From Betaproteobacteria bacterium (GTDB lineage: Bacteria; Pseudomonadota; Gammaproteobacteria; Burkholderiales; Casimicrobiaceae), in contig JADJWJ010000021.1 in the NCBI GenBank assembly GCA_016716425.1, positions 62,001-126,000 on the forward strand: DNA of 64,000 nucleotides, read 5' to 3'. The notes below the pieces were generated by a model. It searched no databases, was not told the DNA's origin, and worked only from the letters and a program-made list of their open reading frames with translations. Positions 43,177-53,163 of this stretch are shown piece by piece. Numbering within the stretch: the first letter of the stretch is position 1; each line of letters opens with the position of its first letter. A program made the position numbers and the translations under genes.

Positions 43177-45351
43177 TTGGCCGATTCCGATCCCCGCGCC
43201 GTCCCGCCCCCGACGCTCGACGACTGGCGCCGCGCTGCGGCGAAGGGGGCCCCCGGCGGCAACGCCGACGACCTCGTCTGGAACACGCCGGACGGCATCG
43301 CCGTCAAGGCGCTGTACACGTCGGCCGACCTGGCCGGCCTGCCGTACGCCGACACGCTGCCCGGCTTCCCGCCGTTCGTGCGTGGCCCGCAGCCGACGAT
43401 GTACGCAGTGCGCCCGTGGACGATCCGGCAGTACGCGGGCTTCTCGACGGCCGAGGAGTCCAACGCGTTCTACCGCCGCACGCTGGAAGGCGGTGGACAG
43501 GGGGTGTCGGTCGCCTTCGACCTCGCCACGCACCGCGGCTACGACTCCGACCACCCGCGCGTGGTCGGCGACGTCGGCAAGGCGGGAGTGGCGATCGACT
43601 CGGTCGAGGACATGAAGATCCTGTTCGACGGCATCCCGCTGTCCCGCGTGTCGGTGTCGATGACGATGAACGGCGCGGTGCTGCCGGTGCTCGCCGGCTA
43701 CGTCGTCGCGGCCGAGGAGCAGGGGGTGGCGCAGAAGGACCTTTCGGGAACGATCCAGAACGACATCCTGAAGGAGTTCATGGTCCGCAACACCTACATC
43801 TACCCGCCCGAGCCGTCGATGCGGATCGTCGCCGACATCATCGAATACACGGCGGCGCACATGCCGAAGTTCAACTCGATCTCGATCTCGGGCTACCACA
43901 TGCAGGAGGCGGGCGCGCACCAGGCGCTCGAGCTCGCGTTCACGCTGGCCGACGGCCGCGAGTACGTGCGCGCGGCGCTCGCGCGCGGGATGGACGTGGA
44001 CGGGTTCGCCGGCCGGCTGTCGTTCTTCTTCGGCATCGGCATGAATTTCTACCTCGAGATCGCCAAGCTGCGCGCGGCGCGCCTGCTGTGGTGGCGGATC
44101 ATGTCGGCGTTCGCGCCGAAGAACCCGAAGTCGCTGATGCTGCGCACGCACTGCCAGACTTCCGGGTGGTCGCTGACCGAGCAGGACCCGTTCAACAACG
44201 TCGTGCGCACCACCATCGAGGCGATGGCCGCAGTGTTCGGCGGCACGCAGTCGCTGCACACGAATTCGTTCGACGAGGCGGTCGCGCTGCCGACCGACTT
44301 CTCCGCGCGCATCGCCCGCAACACGCAGGTGCTGCTGCAGGAGGAGACGCATATCTGCAGCGTGGTCGACCCGTGGGCGGGCTCGTACATGATGGAGCGT
44401 CTCACGCAGGACATGGCCGACCGCGCGTGGGCGATCCTCGAGGAAGTGGAGGCGATGGGCGGCATGACGCGCGCGGTCGAGTCGGGCTGGGCGAAGTTGA
44501 AGATCGAGGCGGCGGCCGCGGAAAAGCAGGCGCGCATCGACAGCGGCCACGACGTGATCGTCGGCGTCAACAAGTTCCGGCTCGACCACGAGGATCCGAT
44601 CGAGGTGCGCGAGATCGACAACACGGCCGTGCGCGAGGCGCAGGTAAAGCGGCTGGCCGCCGTCCGCGCGAGCCGCGACGGCCAGGCGGTCGACGCCGCG
44701 CTGGCGGCGCTCGCGGAAGCCGCGCGTTCCGGCCGCGGCAACCTGCTCGATCTCGCGATCCGCGCGATGCGCGTGCGCGCGACGGTCGGCGAGGTTTCGG
44801 GCGCGCTGGAAGCCGTCTGGGGCCGGCACCGCGCGACGACGCAGAGCATCTCCGGCGTCTACGGCGGCCAGTTCGCGGGGGACATCATGTGGGACCGGAT
44901 CAAGAGCGACATCGCGGCGTTCGCGGCCGCGGAGGGCCGGCGGCCGCGGATCATGGTCGCCAAGCTCGGCCAGGACGGCCACGACCGCGGCGCCAAGGTG
45001 GTCGCGACGGCGTTCGCCGACGCGGGCTTCGATGTCGACATCGGGCCGCTGTTCCAGACGCCGGAAGAGGCGGCGCGGCAGGCGATCGAGAACGACGTCC
45101 ACGCGGTGGGCGTGTCCACACTCGCCGCCGGACACAAGACGCTGGTGCCGGCGCTCATCGACGCGCTGCGCCGCGAGGGTGCCGACGACGTCGTCGTCTT
45201 CGTCGGTGGCGTGGTGCCGCAGCAGGACTACGCGATGCTCGTGGCGGCCGGTGTCGCCGGTATCTACGGCCCCGGCACCGCGATTCCCGAATGCGCCGCC
45301 GACGTGCTGGCCAAGATCCGCGCCGCGCGCGCGGTTCCCGCCGGCGCTTGA
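43177..45351 (+). CDS. Methylmalonyl-CoA mutase, single-chain large-subunit type
   Basis: A 724-aa adenosylcobalamin enzyme interconverting (R)-methylmalonyl-CoA and succinyl-CoA. The catalytic TIM-barrel part includes TMYAVRPWTIRQYAGFSTAE and SVAFDLATHRGYDSDHPR. The B12 domain (about 590-720) has the base-off motif DGHDRGAK and the later GGVVPQQDY. The start is TTG 43177, with GCGAGG 7 nt upstream. It heads an operon with meaB, the carboxylase subunits and an epimerase-like gene, forming a propionyl-CoA to succinyl-CoA (or reverse) route. Confidence 0.94.
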   Translation: MADSDPRAVPPPTLDDWRRAAAKGAPGGNADDLVWNTPDGIAVKALYTSADLAGLPYADTLPGFPPFVRGPQPTMYAVRPWTIRQYAGFSTAEESNAFYRRTLEGGGQGVSVAFDLATHRGYDSDHPRVVGDVGKAGVAIDSVEDMKILFDGIPLSRVSVSMTMNGAVLPVLAGYVVAAEEQGVAQKDLSGTIQNDILKEFMVRNTYIYPPEPSMRIVADIIEYTAAHMPKFNSISISGYHMQEAGAHQALELAFTLADGREYVRAALARGMDVDGFAGRLSFFFGIGMNFYLEIAKLRAARLLWWRIMSAFAPKNPKSLMLRTHCQTSGWSLTEQDPFNNVVRTTIEAMAAVFGGTQSLHTNSFDEAVALPTDFSARIARNTQVLLQEETHICSVVDPWAGSYMMERLTQDMADRAWAILEEVEAMGGMTRAVESGWAKLKIEAAAAEKQARIDSGHDVIVGVNKFRLDHEDPIEVREIDNTAVREAQVKRLAAVRASRDGQAVDAALAALAEAARSGRGNLLDLAIRAMRVRATVGEVSGALEAVWGRHRATTQSISGVYGGQFAGDIMWDRIKSDIAAFAAAEGRRPRIMVAKLGQDGHDRGAKVVATAFADAGFDVDIGPLFQTPEEAARQAIENDVHAVGVSTLAAGHKTLVPALIDALRREGADDVVVFVGGVVPQQDYAMLVAAGVAGIYGPGTAIPECAADVLAKIRAARAVPAGA

Positions 45352-46367
45352 ACGCCCGCCGCAGCGCCGTGTCGCGGGAGTCGCCGCCCGATCCGCAGGA
45401 ATGCGCGCGACTGGCGGTCGGCGTGCGTGCCGGCGACCGGCGAACCCTCGCCAAGGCGATCACGCTGGCCGAATCCACGCGCGACGATCACCAGGCGCTC
45501 GCGCGCGCCGTGATGGCCGACCTGCTGCCCGCCACCGGACACGCGCTGCGGATGGGCATCACCGGCGCTCCCGGCGTGGGCAAGTCGACGTTGATCGAGG
45601 CACTGGGCCTGCACCTCGTCGCGGCCGGGCACCGCGTGGCCGTGCTCGCCGTCGATCCGTCGAGCGCCGTCAGCGGCGGCTCCGTGCTGGGCGACAAGAC
45701 GCGGATGGAGCAGCTCGCCCGCCACCCGCAGGCGTTCATCCGGCCGTCGCCGGCGAGCGGCGCGTTAGGCGGTGTGGCCGCCCACACGCGGGAGGCGATC
45801 CTGTTCGTGGAAGCCGCGGGCTTCGACATCGTGATCGTCGAGACCGTGGGCGTGGGCCAGAGCGAGACGGACGTCGCGAACCTGACCGACGTGTTCGTGC
45901 TGATGCAGCTGCCCAACGCCGGCGACGATCTGCAGGCGATCAAGCGCGGCATCGTCGAGCTGGCCGACGTCTTCGTGTACAACAAGCGCGACCTCGACCC
46001 CGCCGCCGCCGACCGCGCGATGGCGCAGATGGCGGGTGCGCTCTACCTGCTGCGACCGGCGGCGGCGACCTGGAAGCCGCCGGTCCTCGGCGTGTCGGCG
46101 CTCACCGGCGAGGGCGTGCCGGAATTCTGGCGCGACGTGCTGCGCTGCCGCGACACGCTGGCCGCGTCGAGCGAGCTTGCCGCGAAGCGCCGCCGGCAGG
46201 CGCTGGCATGGACGTGGCACCTGATCGACCACGGCCTGCGCGAGCGCTTTCACGCCGATCGCGCGGTGCGCGACGCGCTGCCGCTCGTGCTGGAGCAAGT
46301 GGGGGCGGGAACGCTGACGCCGACCGCCGCGGCCGCGCGGCTGCTCGAACAAACCCGGGGGAGGTAG
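45348..46367 (+). CDS. meaB: MeaB/ArgK-type GTPase chaperone of methylmalonyl-CoA mutase
   Basis: This G3E GTPase protects the mutase and gates cofactor loading. P-loop GAPGVGKSTLIEALG, AVLAVDPSS, switch-type ETVGVGQSE and the NKRD base-recognition motif are visible. The start is uncertain: TTG 45348 overlaps the mutase stop (TTGA, 339 aa), and GTG 45369 is the alternative (332 aa). Either gives a complete protein. Confidence 0.93.
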   Translation: MNARRSAVSRESPPDPQECARLAVGVRAGDRRTLAKAITLAESTRDDHQALARAVMADLLPATGHALRMGITGAPGVGKSTLIEALGLHLVAAGHRVAVLAVDPSSAVSGGSVLGDKTRMEQLARHPQAFIRPSPASGALGGVAAHTREAILFVEAAGFDIVIVETVGVGQSETDVANLTDVFVLMQLPNAGDDLQAIKRGIVELADVFVYNKRDLDPAAADRAMAQMAGALYLLRPAAATWKPPVLGVSALTGEGVPEFWRDVLRCRDTLAASSELAAKRRRQALAWTWHLIDHGLRERFHADRAVRDALPLVLEQVGAGTLTPTAAAARLLEQTRGR

Positions 46368-46372
46368 CAAAC

Positions 46373-47905
<1,533 letters not shown>

Positions 47906-47914
47906 GCGACCGAG

Positions 47915-49936
47915 ATGACCATGTTCAAGAAAATCCTGATCGCCAACCGCGGCGAGATCGCGTGCCGGGTCATCCGGACCGCCCGCAGGATGGGCATCGC
48001 GACGGTCGCCGTGTACTCGGAGGCCGACCGCGATGCGCGCCACGTCGAGCTGGCCGACGAGGCCGTGTGCATCGGCCCCGCGCCGTCGCGCGACTCCTAC
48101 CTGCGCGCCGACCGGATCATCGAGGCCTGCAGGACGACCGGCGCGCAGGCGGTCCATCCGGGGTACGGCTTCCTGTCGGAGAACCAGGCGTTCGCGCGCG
48201 ACCTCGAGGCCGCCGGCATCGTGTTCATCGGGCCGAAGCACGCGTCGATCGCGGCGATGGGCGACAAGATCGCGTCGAAGAAGCTGGCGCTCGCCGCGAA
48301 CGTCAGCACGATACCCGGCCACACCGACGTCATCGCCGACGTGGACGCCGCGGTGCGCATCGCGCGCGAGGTCGGCTACCCGGTGATGATCAAGGCGTCG
48401 GCGGGAGGCGGCGGCAAGGGCCTGCGCGTCGCGCTCAACGACCGGGAGGCGCGCGATGGCTTCGCCGCGTGCCGCGCGGAGGCGAAGGCGAGCTTCGGCG
48501 ATGATCGCGTCTTCATCGAGAAGTTCATCGAGGAGCCGCGGCACATCGAAATCCAGGTGCTGGGCGACGCCCACGGCAACCTCGTCTACCTGTGGGAGCG
48601 CGAGTGTTCGATCCAGCGGCGCCACCAGAAGGTGATCGAGGAGGCGCCGTCGCCGTTCCTCGACGAGACGACGCGCCGCGCGATGGGCGAGCAGGCGGTG
48701 GCGCTTGCCCGCGCCGTCGGCTACCAGTCCGCCGGCACCGTGGAGTTCGTCGTCGGCCGCGACCGCAGCTTCTACTTCCTCGAGATGAATACGCGGCTGC
48801 AGGTCGAGCACCCGGTCACCGAGATGATCACCGGCCTCGATCTCGTCGAGCTGATGATCCGCGTGGCCGCGGGCGAGCGCCTGCCGTTCGTGCAGGACGA
48901 CATACGCCGCGACGGCTGGGCGATCGAATGCCGGATCAATGCCGAGGACCCGCTGCGCGGCTTCCTGCCTTCGGTCGGCCGGCTCGTCCGCTACCAGCCG
49001 CCGGACGCGGTCGAGGGCAGCGTCCGCGTGGACACCGGCGTCTACGAGGGCGGCGAGATTCCGCTGTACTACGACTCGATGATCGCGAAGCTGATCGTGC
49101 ACGCGGCCAGCCGCGGCGAGGCGATCGCGAAGATGACCGAGGCGCTCAATGCCTTCGTGATCCGCGGCATCGCGTCCAACATCGTGTTCCAGTCCGCGCT
49201 GCTGCGCCATCCGCGCTTCGCCAGGGGACGGCTGACGACGGCGTTCATCGCCGAGGAGTACCCGAACGGCTTCCGCGCCGAGGACGTGCCGCCCGAGAAC
49301 CCGGTGTTCCTCGCGGCAATCGCCGCCGCCGTGCACCGCGCGTACCGCGACCGGGCCGCGGGCATCGTCGGCCAGGTGCCGGGCCACGAGATCCACATCG
49401 GCGTCGAGTACGTCGTGCTGATGCCCGATGACGAACTCGCGGCGACCGCTTACGCGGTGCCGGGCGGCTGCGACGTCTGGATCGGCACGGAGACCTACGC
49501 CATCCGCCACACGTGGCGCTTCGGCGACATCCTGATGCGCGGCACGTGCAACGGCACGCCGTTCGCCGTCCAGGTCGAGCGGCCGAGCCTCAAGTACCGG
49601 TTGACGCACATGGGCACGCAACTCGACGTGCAGGTGATGCCGCGGCGCGCGGCCGAGCTCCTCAAGATGATGCCGCGCAAGGCGCCGCCCGACACGTCGC
49701 GCTTCCTGCTGTCGCCGATGCCCGGCCTGCTGGCCGAAGTGGCCGTCAAGGCAGGGCAGGAAGTGAAGGCCGGCGAGCGCCTCGTGGTCATCGAGGCGAT
49801 GAAGATGCAGAACGTGATCGTCGCCGAGCGCGACGTCGTCGTCGCCGAGTTGCTGGCGCGGGAAGGCGAGAGCCTCGCCGTGAACCAGCCCGTCATGAGT
49901 TTCCAGGCGGCCGTCGCCGCGGGAGCCGCGCCATGA
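47915..49936 (+). CDS. pccA: Propionyl-CoA (acyl-CoA) carboxylase biotin-carrying subunit
   Basis: A 673-aa subunit with biotin carboxylase (KILIANRGEIACRVIRTARR, KASAGGGGKGLR, FLEMNTRLQVEHPVTE), a BT-type linker region and a C-terminal biotinyl domain (about 595-670) with EAMKM, whose lysine is biotinylated. ATG 47915 and ATG 47921 are both possible starts. Its stop overlaps the next ATG (ATGA). Confidence 0.94.
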   Translation: MTMFKKILIANRGEIACRVIRTARRMGIATVAVYSEADRDARHVELADEAVCIGPAPSRDSYLRADRIIEACRTTGAQAVHPGYGFLSENQAFARDLEAAGIVFIGPKHASIAAMGDKIASKKLALAANVSTIPGHTDVIADVDAAVRIAREVGYPVMIKASAGGGGKGLRVALNDREARDGFAACRAEAKASFGDDRVFIEKFIEEPRHIEIQVLGDAHGNLVYLWERECSIQRRHQKVIEEAPSPFLDETTRRAMGEQAVALARAVGYQSAGTVEFVVGRDRSFYFLEMNTRLQVEHPVTEMITGLDLVELMIRVAAGERLPFVQDDIRRDGWAIECRINAEDPLRGFLPSVGRLVRYQPPDAVEGSVRVDTGVYEGGEIPLYYDSMIAKLIVHAASRGEAIAKMTEALNAFVIRGIASNIVFQSALLRHPRFARGRLTTAFIAEEYPNGFRAEDVPPENPVFLAAIAAAVHRAYRDRAAGIVGQVPGHEIHIGVEYVVLMPDDELAATAYAVPGGCDVWIGTETYAIRHTWRFGDILMRGTCNGTPFAVQVERPSLKYRLTHMGTQLDVQVMPRRAAELLKMMPRKAPPDTSRFLLSPMPGLLAEVAVKAGQEVKAGERLVVIEAMKMQNVIVAERDVVVAELLAREGESLAVNQPVMSFQAAVAAGAAP

Positions 49937-50403
49937 GCGAAGAGAGGCCGTTCCGCATTCTGGGTGTCCAGCAGATCGCCATCGGCAGCACCAGCAAGGA
50001 GCGCCTGCGCCGCCTGTGGGTCGACTGCCTCGGGCTCGCGGTGGTGGGCAACTACCGGAGCGAGCGCGAGAACGTCGACGAGGACATCGCGGCCGCGGGT
50101 CGGGGGGCCATGCGCTGCGAGGTCGACCTGATGCAGCCGCTCGACGCGACGCGCAAGCCGGCGGTGCACGAGCCGCCGCTGAACCACATCGGACTCTGGG
50201 TCGACGACCTCCCCACGGCGGTGGCGTGGCTGTCGGCGCACGGCGTGCGCTTCGCGCCCGGCGGCATCCGCAAAGGGGGGGCGGGCTACGACATCACGTT
50301 CATCCACCCCAAGGGCAACGACGAGTACCCGGTCGGCGGCGAAGGGGTGCTGATCGAACTCGTCCAGGCGCCGCCGGACGTCGTCGCCGCGGCGTCGCGG
50401 TAG
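49933..50403 (+). CDS. VOC-superfamily protein, probable methylmalonyl-CoA epimerase
   Basis: A 156-aa glyoxalase-fold protein with two beta-alpha-beta-beta-beta modules (GVQQIAIGST..., then PLNHIGLWVDDLPTAVAWL). Epimerases use His, Gln, His and Glu as metal ligands. Here the second His (NHIGLWV) and the Glu (VLIELVQ) are present, but the first His position reads Gln (VQQIAIG). Its overlap with pccA and place in the operon support the epimerase role; the substitution leaves a related lyase possible. Confidence 0.78.
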   Translation: MSEERPFRILGVQQIAIGSTSKERLRRLWVDCLGLAVVGNYRSERENVDEDIAAAGRGAMRCEVDLMQPLDATRKPAVHEPPLNHIGLWVDDLPTAVAWLSAHGVRFAPGGIRKGGAGYDITFIHPKGNDEYPVGGEGVLIELVQAPPDVVAAASR

Positions 50404-50486
50404 GCCGGTCCGAAGGGGCGGCGCCCCTGCGCAGTCGGCTACAATCTGCCTGACGGCGGGCGTGCCGCGCGGCGGCGCGCCCCGCC

Positions 50487-51398
50487 ATGGCAACCGCGAT
50501 GCGAATCTTTCTCAAAGCCCTCACGCACATCCCGCTGCCGATCCTGTACGGCGTCGGCTACGTCGCCTATCTGATCGCCTACCACGTGATGCGCTGGCGG
50601 CGCGATCGGGCGGAGGCCGACGTCGCCAACGCGTTCCCGGAAAAGAGCGCGAAGGAGCGGGCGGAAATCGTCCGGCACTGCTACCGCAATCTCGCCGACA
50701 CGATCGTCGAGGCGTTCTGGGGCTTCGGCGCCAGCGCCGAGGCGATCAAGGCGCGGGTGTCGTTCGACGACGGCGGCCTGATCCGTCGCGCGATCGACAA
50801 CCGGCAGACGATCCTGCTGCTCGCCGCGCACCACGGCAACTGGGAATGGCTGCTGCTCGCGGCCGGCGCGCACTTCCCCATCCCGATCGACGTCGTCTAC
50901 CAGCCGCAGCGGCTGGCCTCGCTGGACGCGTTCCTGCGCGAGGTGCGCTGCCGCTTCGGTGGCCGCCTCATCCCGCGCAAGGAGTTCGTCTACGAGCTCT
51001 TGAGTCACGGCGACGATCCGTGCGCATACGCGATCATCGCCGACCAGACGCCGCGCAAGCAGGACCCCAAGCACTGGACGCGCTTCCTCCGCCAGGACAC
51101 GGCCTTCTTCGTCGGCGCCGACAAGATCGCCCGGTTCCTCGACTCGCCCGTCTACTTCGTGTCGATGCGCCGCGTGCGCCGCGGCCACTACGTCGTTCAC
51201 CTCGACGTCCTCGCCGAGCCTCCGTACGAGCAGGTCGACGACGCGATGATCGTCGAGCGCTATGCGCGCGCCCTCGAGCGGGCGATCGTCGAGAGCCCCG
51301 CCGATTGGCTGTGGCTGCAGAAGAAGTGGAAGTACGCGAAGCCGGCGTCCGGCGAGGACACGTATGCCGGCCCGGTTCCCGTCCGCGCGCACCGGTAG
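50487..51398 (+). CDS. HtrB/LpxL-like lysophospholipid acyltransferase, copy 1
   Basis: A 303-aa membrane-associated acyltransferase with an N-terminal hydrophobic segment (IPLPILYGVGYVAYLIAY), the HxxxxE catalytic motif in AAHHGNWEW, and the family ending SPADWLWLQKKWKY. The opening VANAFPEKS motif is typical of lipid A late acyltransferases. A paralogue lies at 52130-53023. With the adjacent Sfp and acyl-AMP ligase genes it may use acyl-carrier-bound chains for a specialised lipid and not for lipid A. Confidence 0.88.
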   Translation: MATAMRIFLKALTHIPLPILYGVGYVAYLIAYHVMRWRRDRAEADVANAFPEKSAKERAEIVRHCYRNLADTIVEAFWGFGASAEAIKARVSFDDGGLIRRAIDNRQTILLLAAHHGNWEWLLLAAGAHFPIPIDVVYQPQRLASLDAFLREVRCRFGGRLIPRKEFVYELLSHGDDPCAYAIIADQTPRKQDPKHWTRFLRQDTAFFVGADKIARFLDSPVYFVSMRRVRRGHYVVHLDVLAEPPYEQVDDAMIVERYARALERAIVESPADWLWLQKKWKYAKPASGEDTYAGPVPVRAHR

Positions 51399-51402
51399 GC
51401 GG

Positions 51403-52068
51403 TCAGTCGCGATGCCACAGCGCCACTGTCGCGAGGAAGGCGCCCGGCGCCGCAACGGCCTCGAGCCGCCACGCGTCCGGCCGGTACGGCGCGGGCCCGT
51501 TCGCGAGCCGCAGCCCGCCGTCGATCGCGACGGACATCCGGCGGAAGGGGGCCGCCAGCGCGTCGCCGGTCGCCTTGCTCATCGCCTCCTTGCACGTCCA
51601 CAGCCGCAGCAGCGCGCGGCGGCGCGCGTCCTGCGCGAGTGCGCCCAGCCGCCGCTGTTCGTCCGGCGCCATGAACTTGCGCGCGACGCCGTCGACGTTG
51701 AGCTGGCGATCGCCGCGCTCGATGTCGACGCCGATCCGGACATCGTTCGCGACGGCGATCAGCGCGACGCCGGCGGTGTGCGACACGTTGAAGTCGAGCC
51801 CGCCCGCGTCGACGGCGTACGGGCGCCCGCGCTCGCCGCGGCCGATGACGACTTCCGCCGGCGCGCACCCGAGCCGCGCACCGAGCAGCGCCCGCAGCGT
51901 CGCGCGCCCGACGACGTAGCGCTCGCGCAGGTCGTCGCGCCCGAAGCGTGCGGTGCGGGCGGCCTCGGCCGCGGACAGCGACGCCGCCAGCGCACGCACC
52001 TCGTCCGGCGCGCGCGCGAGCCCGCACATCCAGACGTCGACGCCGGGCAGCGGCGACGGCAGCGGCAT
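51403..52068 (-). CDS. Sfp-type 4'-phosphopantetheinyl transferase
   Basis: A 221-aa enzyme that attaches phosphopantetheine to carrier domains. Visible: RERYVVGRATLRALLG, GRPYAVDAGGLDFNVSHT, VGVDIE and the LRLWTCKEAMSKATG motif with metal/CoA residues. ATG 52068 is chosen; GTG 52113 or an earlier ATG is possible but would crowd the divergent gene at 52130. Likely client: the carrier domain of the ligase at 53159-55117. Confidence 0.87.
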   Translation of the reverse strand: MPLPSPLPGVDVWMCGLARAPDEVRALAASLSAAEAARTARFGRDDLRERYVVGRATLRALLGARLGCAPAEVVIGRGERGRPYAVDAGGLDFNVSHTAGVALIAVANDVRIGVDIERGDRQLNVDGVARKFMAPDEQRRLGALAQDARRRALLRLWTCKEAMSKATGDALAAPFRRMSVAIDGGLRLANGPAPYRPDAWRLEAVAAPGAFLATVALWHRD

Positions 52069-52129
52069 CGGGCCGGCGTCGCGCGGCAACTCGTCGGGGC
52101 CTGCGGCGTTCACGGGGGGCGGCTCGTCG

Positions 52130-53023
52130 ATGCTCGCTGACCAGCGGCTGCGGTTTCCGGACATCCTGGGCTTCGTGCTCGGCAGCATGTCGCGCTGGCC
52201 GCGGCGGGTGCTGGACGGCTTCGGGTATCTCGCGTACTTCGTCGTCTACCGGGTGCTGCGCTGGCGCCGCAGCCTCGCCGCGACCAACATCGGCAACGCG
52301 TTTCCCGAGAAGAGCGACGACGAGCGCGAGGCGATTCTCCGGCAATCCTACCGCAATCTCGGCCACGTCCTCGCCGAGGCGCTCTGGGGCTGGAACGCCT
52401 GCGCCGACGCGCTGGCCGCGCGCGTGCGCATCGTCAATCCCGAGCTCATTGCGCGCTTCACGTCGCGCGGCCAGTCGGTCGTGCTGCTGGCCGCCCACTA
52501 CTGCAACTGGGAGTGGCTGCTGCTGTCGGCGGGCGTGGTGCTGAAGATCCCGATCGACGCCGTGTACAAGCCGCAGAAGGTGAAGGGCATCGACGACTTC
52601 CTGCGCGCGCGGCGGTCGCGCTTCGGCGGCAACCCGATCCCGCACCAGAGCTTCATGTTCGAGGTGATGAAGCGGCGCAACGAAGTTCGCGCGTACGCGC
52701 TCGTCGCCGACCACACGCCGAAGCACGACGAGCAGAAGCACTGGACGCGGTTCCTGAACCAGGACACCGCGTTTTTCGTGGGGGCCGACATGATCGCGAA
52801 GATCGTCAAGGCGCCGGTCATCTACGTCGCGATGCGCCGGGAGTCGCCTGGCCACTACAGCGTCGAGCTGAAGCTTCTCGCCGAGCCGCCGTACGACCGC
52901 GACTCCGGCCCGGAGATCGTCGAGCGCTACGCGCGCACGCTCGAGGAGGAGATCCGGCGCAGCCCGGCCGACTGGCTCTGGCTGCATCGCAAGTGGAAGT
53001 ACCGGAAGCCCATCTATGCGTAA
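52130..53023 (+). CDS. HtrB/LpxL-like lysophospholipid acyltransferase, copy 2
   Basis: A 297-aa paralogue of the gene at 50487: GFGYLAYFVVYRVLRWRR, IGNAFPEKSDDEREAIL, the catalytic AAHYCNWEW (HxxxxE kept) and the ending SPADWLWLHRKWKYRKP. It points away from the sfp gene and is followed at once by a strong terminator. Confidence 0.88.
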   Translation: MLADQRLRFPDILGFVLGSMSRWPRRVLDGFGYLAYFVVYRVLRWRRSLAATNIGNAFPEKSDDEREAILRQSYRNLGHVLAEALWGWNACADALAARVRIVNPELIARFTSRGQSVVLLAAHYCNWEWLLLSAGVVLKIPIDAVYKPQKVKGIDDFLRARRSRFGGNPIPHQSFMFEVMKRRNEVRAYALVADHTPKHDEQKHWTRFLNQDTAFFVGADMIAKIVKAPVIYVAMRRESPGHYSVELKLLAEPPYDRDSGPEIVERYARTLEEEIRRSPADWLWLHRKWKYRKPIYA

Positions 53024-53024
53024 G

Positions 53025-53056
53025 CGAATCGCGGGAAAAGGCTTTCCCGCGATTCG
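53025..53056 (+). terminator. Rho-independent terminator after acyltransferase copy 2
   Basis: A perfect 14-bp stem, CGAATCGCGGGAAA (53025-53038) with its complement at 53043-53056 around AGGC, followed by TTTC. It starts 2 nt after the stop codon. Confidence 0.85.
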
Positions 53057-53118
53057 TTTCCGGCAATTTCAGCGCGAAAGGCGCCCGGCCGCCCCAGGCC
53101 CTTTGCGCTTAGTTGCTT

Positions 53119-53163
53119 CGTGATCAGGACGCCGAGCGCAAAGCGCCCGGCGTCCTGATCACG
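53119..53163. terminator. Bidirectional terminator between convergent genes
   Basis: A perfect 15-bp stem, CGTGATCAGGACGCC (53119-53133) with its complement at 53149-53163, and an inner GCGCAAAGCGC loop palindrome. The stop codon of the minus-strand ligase gene lies inside the right arm. Confidence 0.65.
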
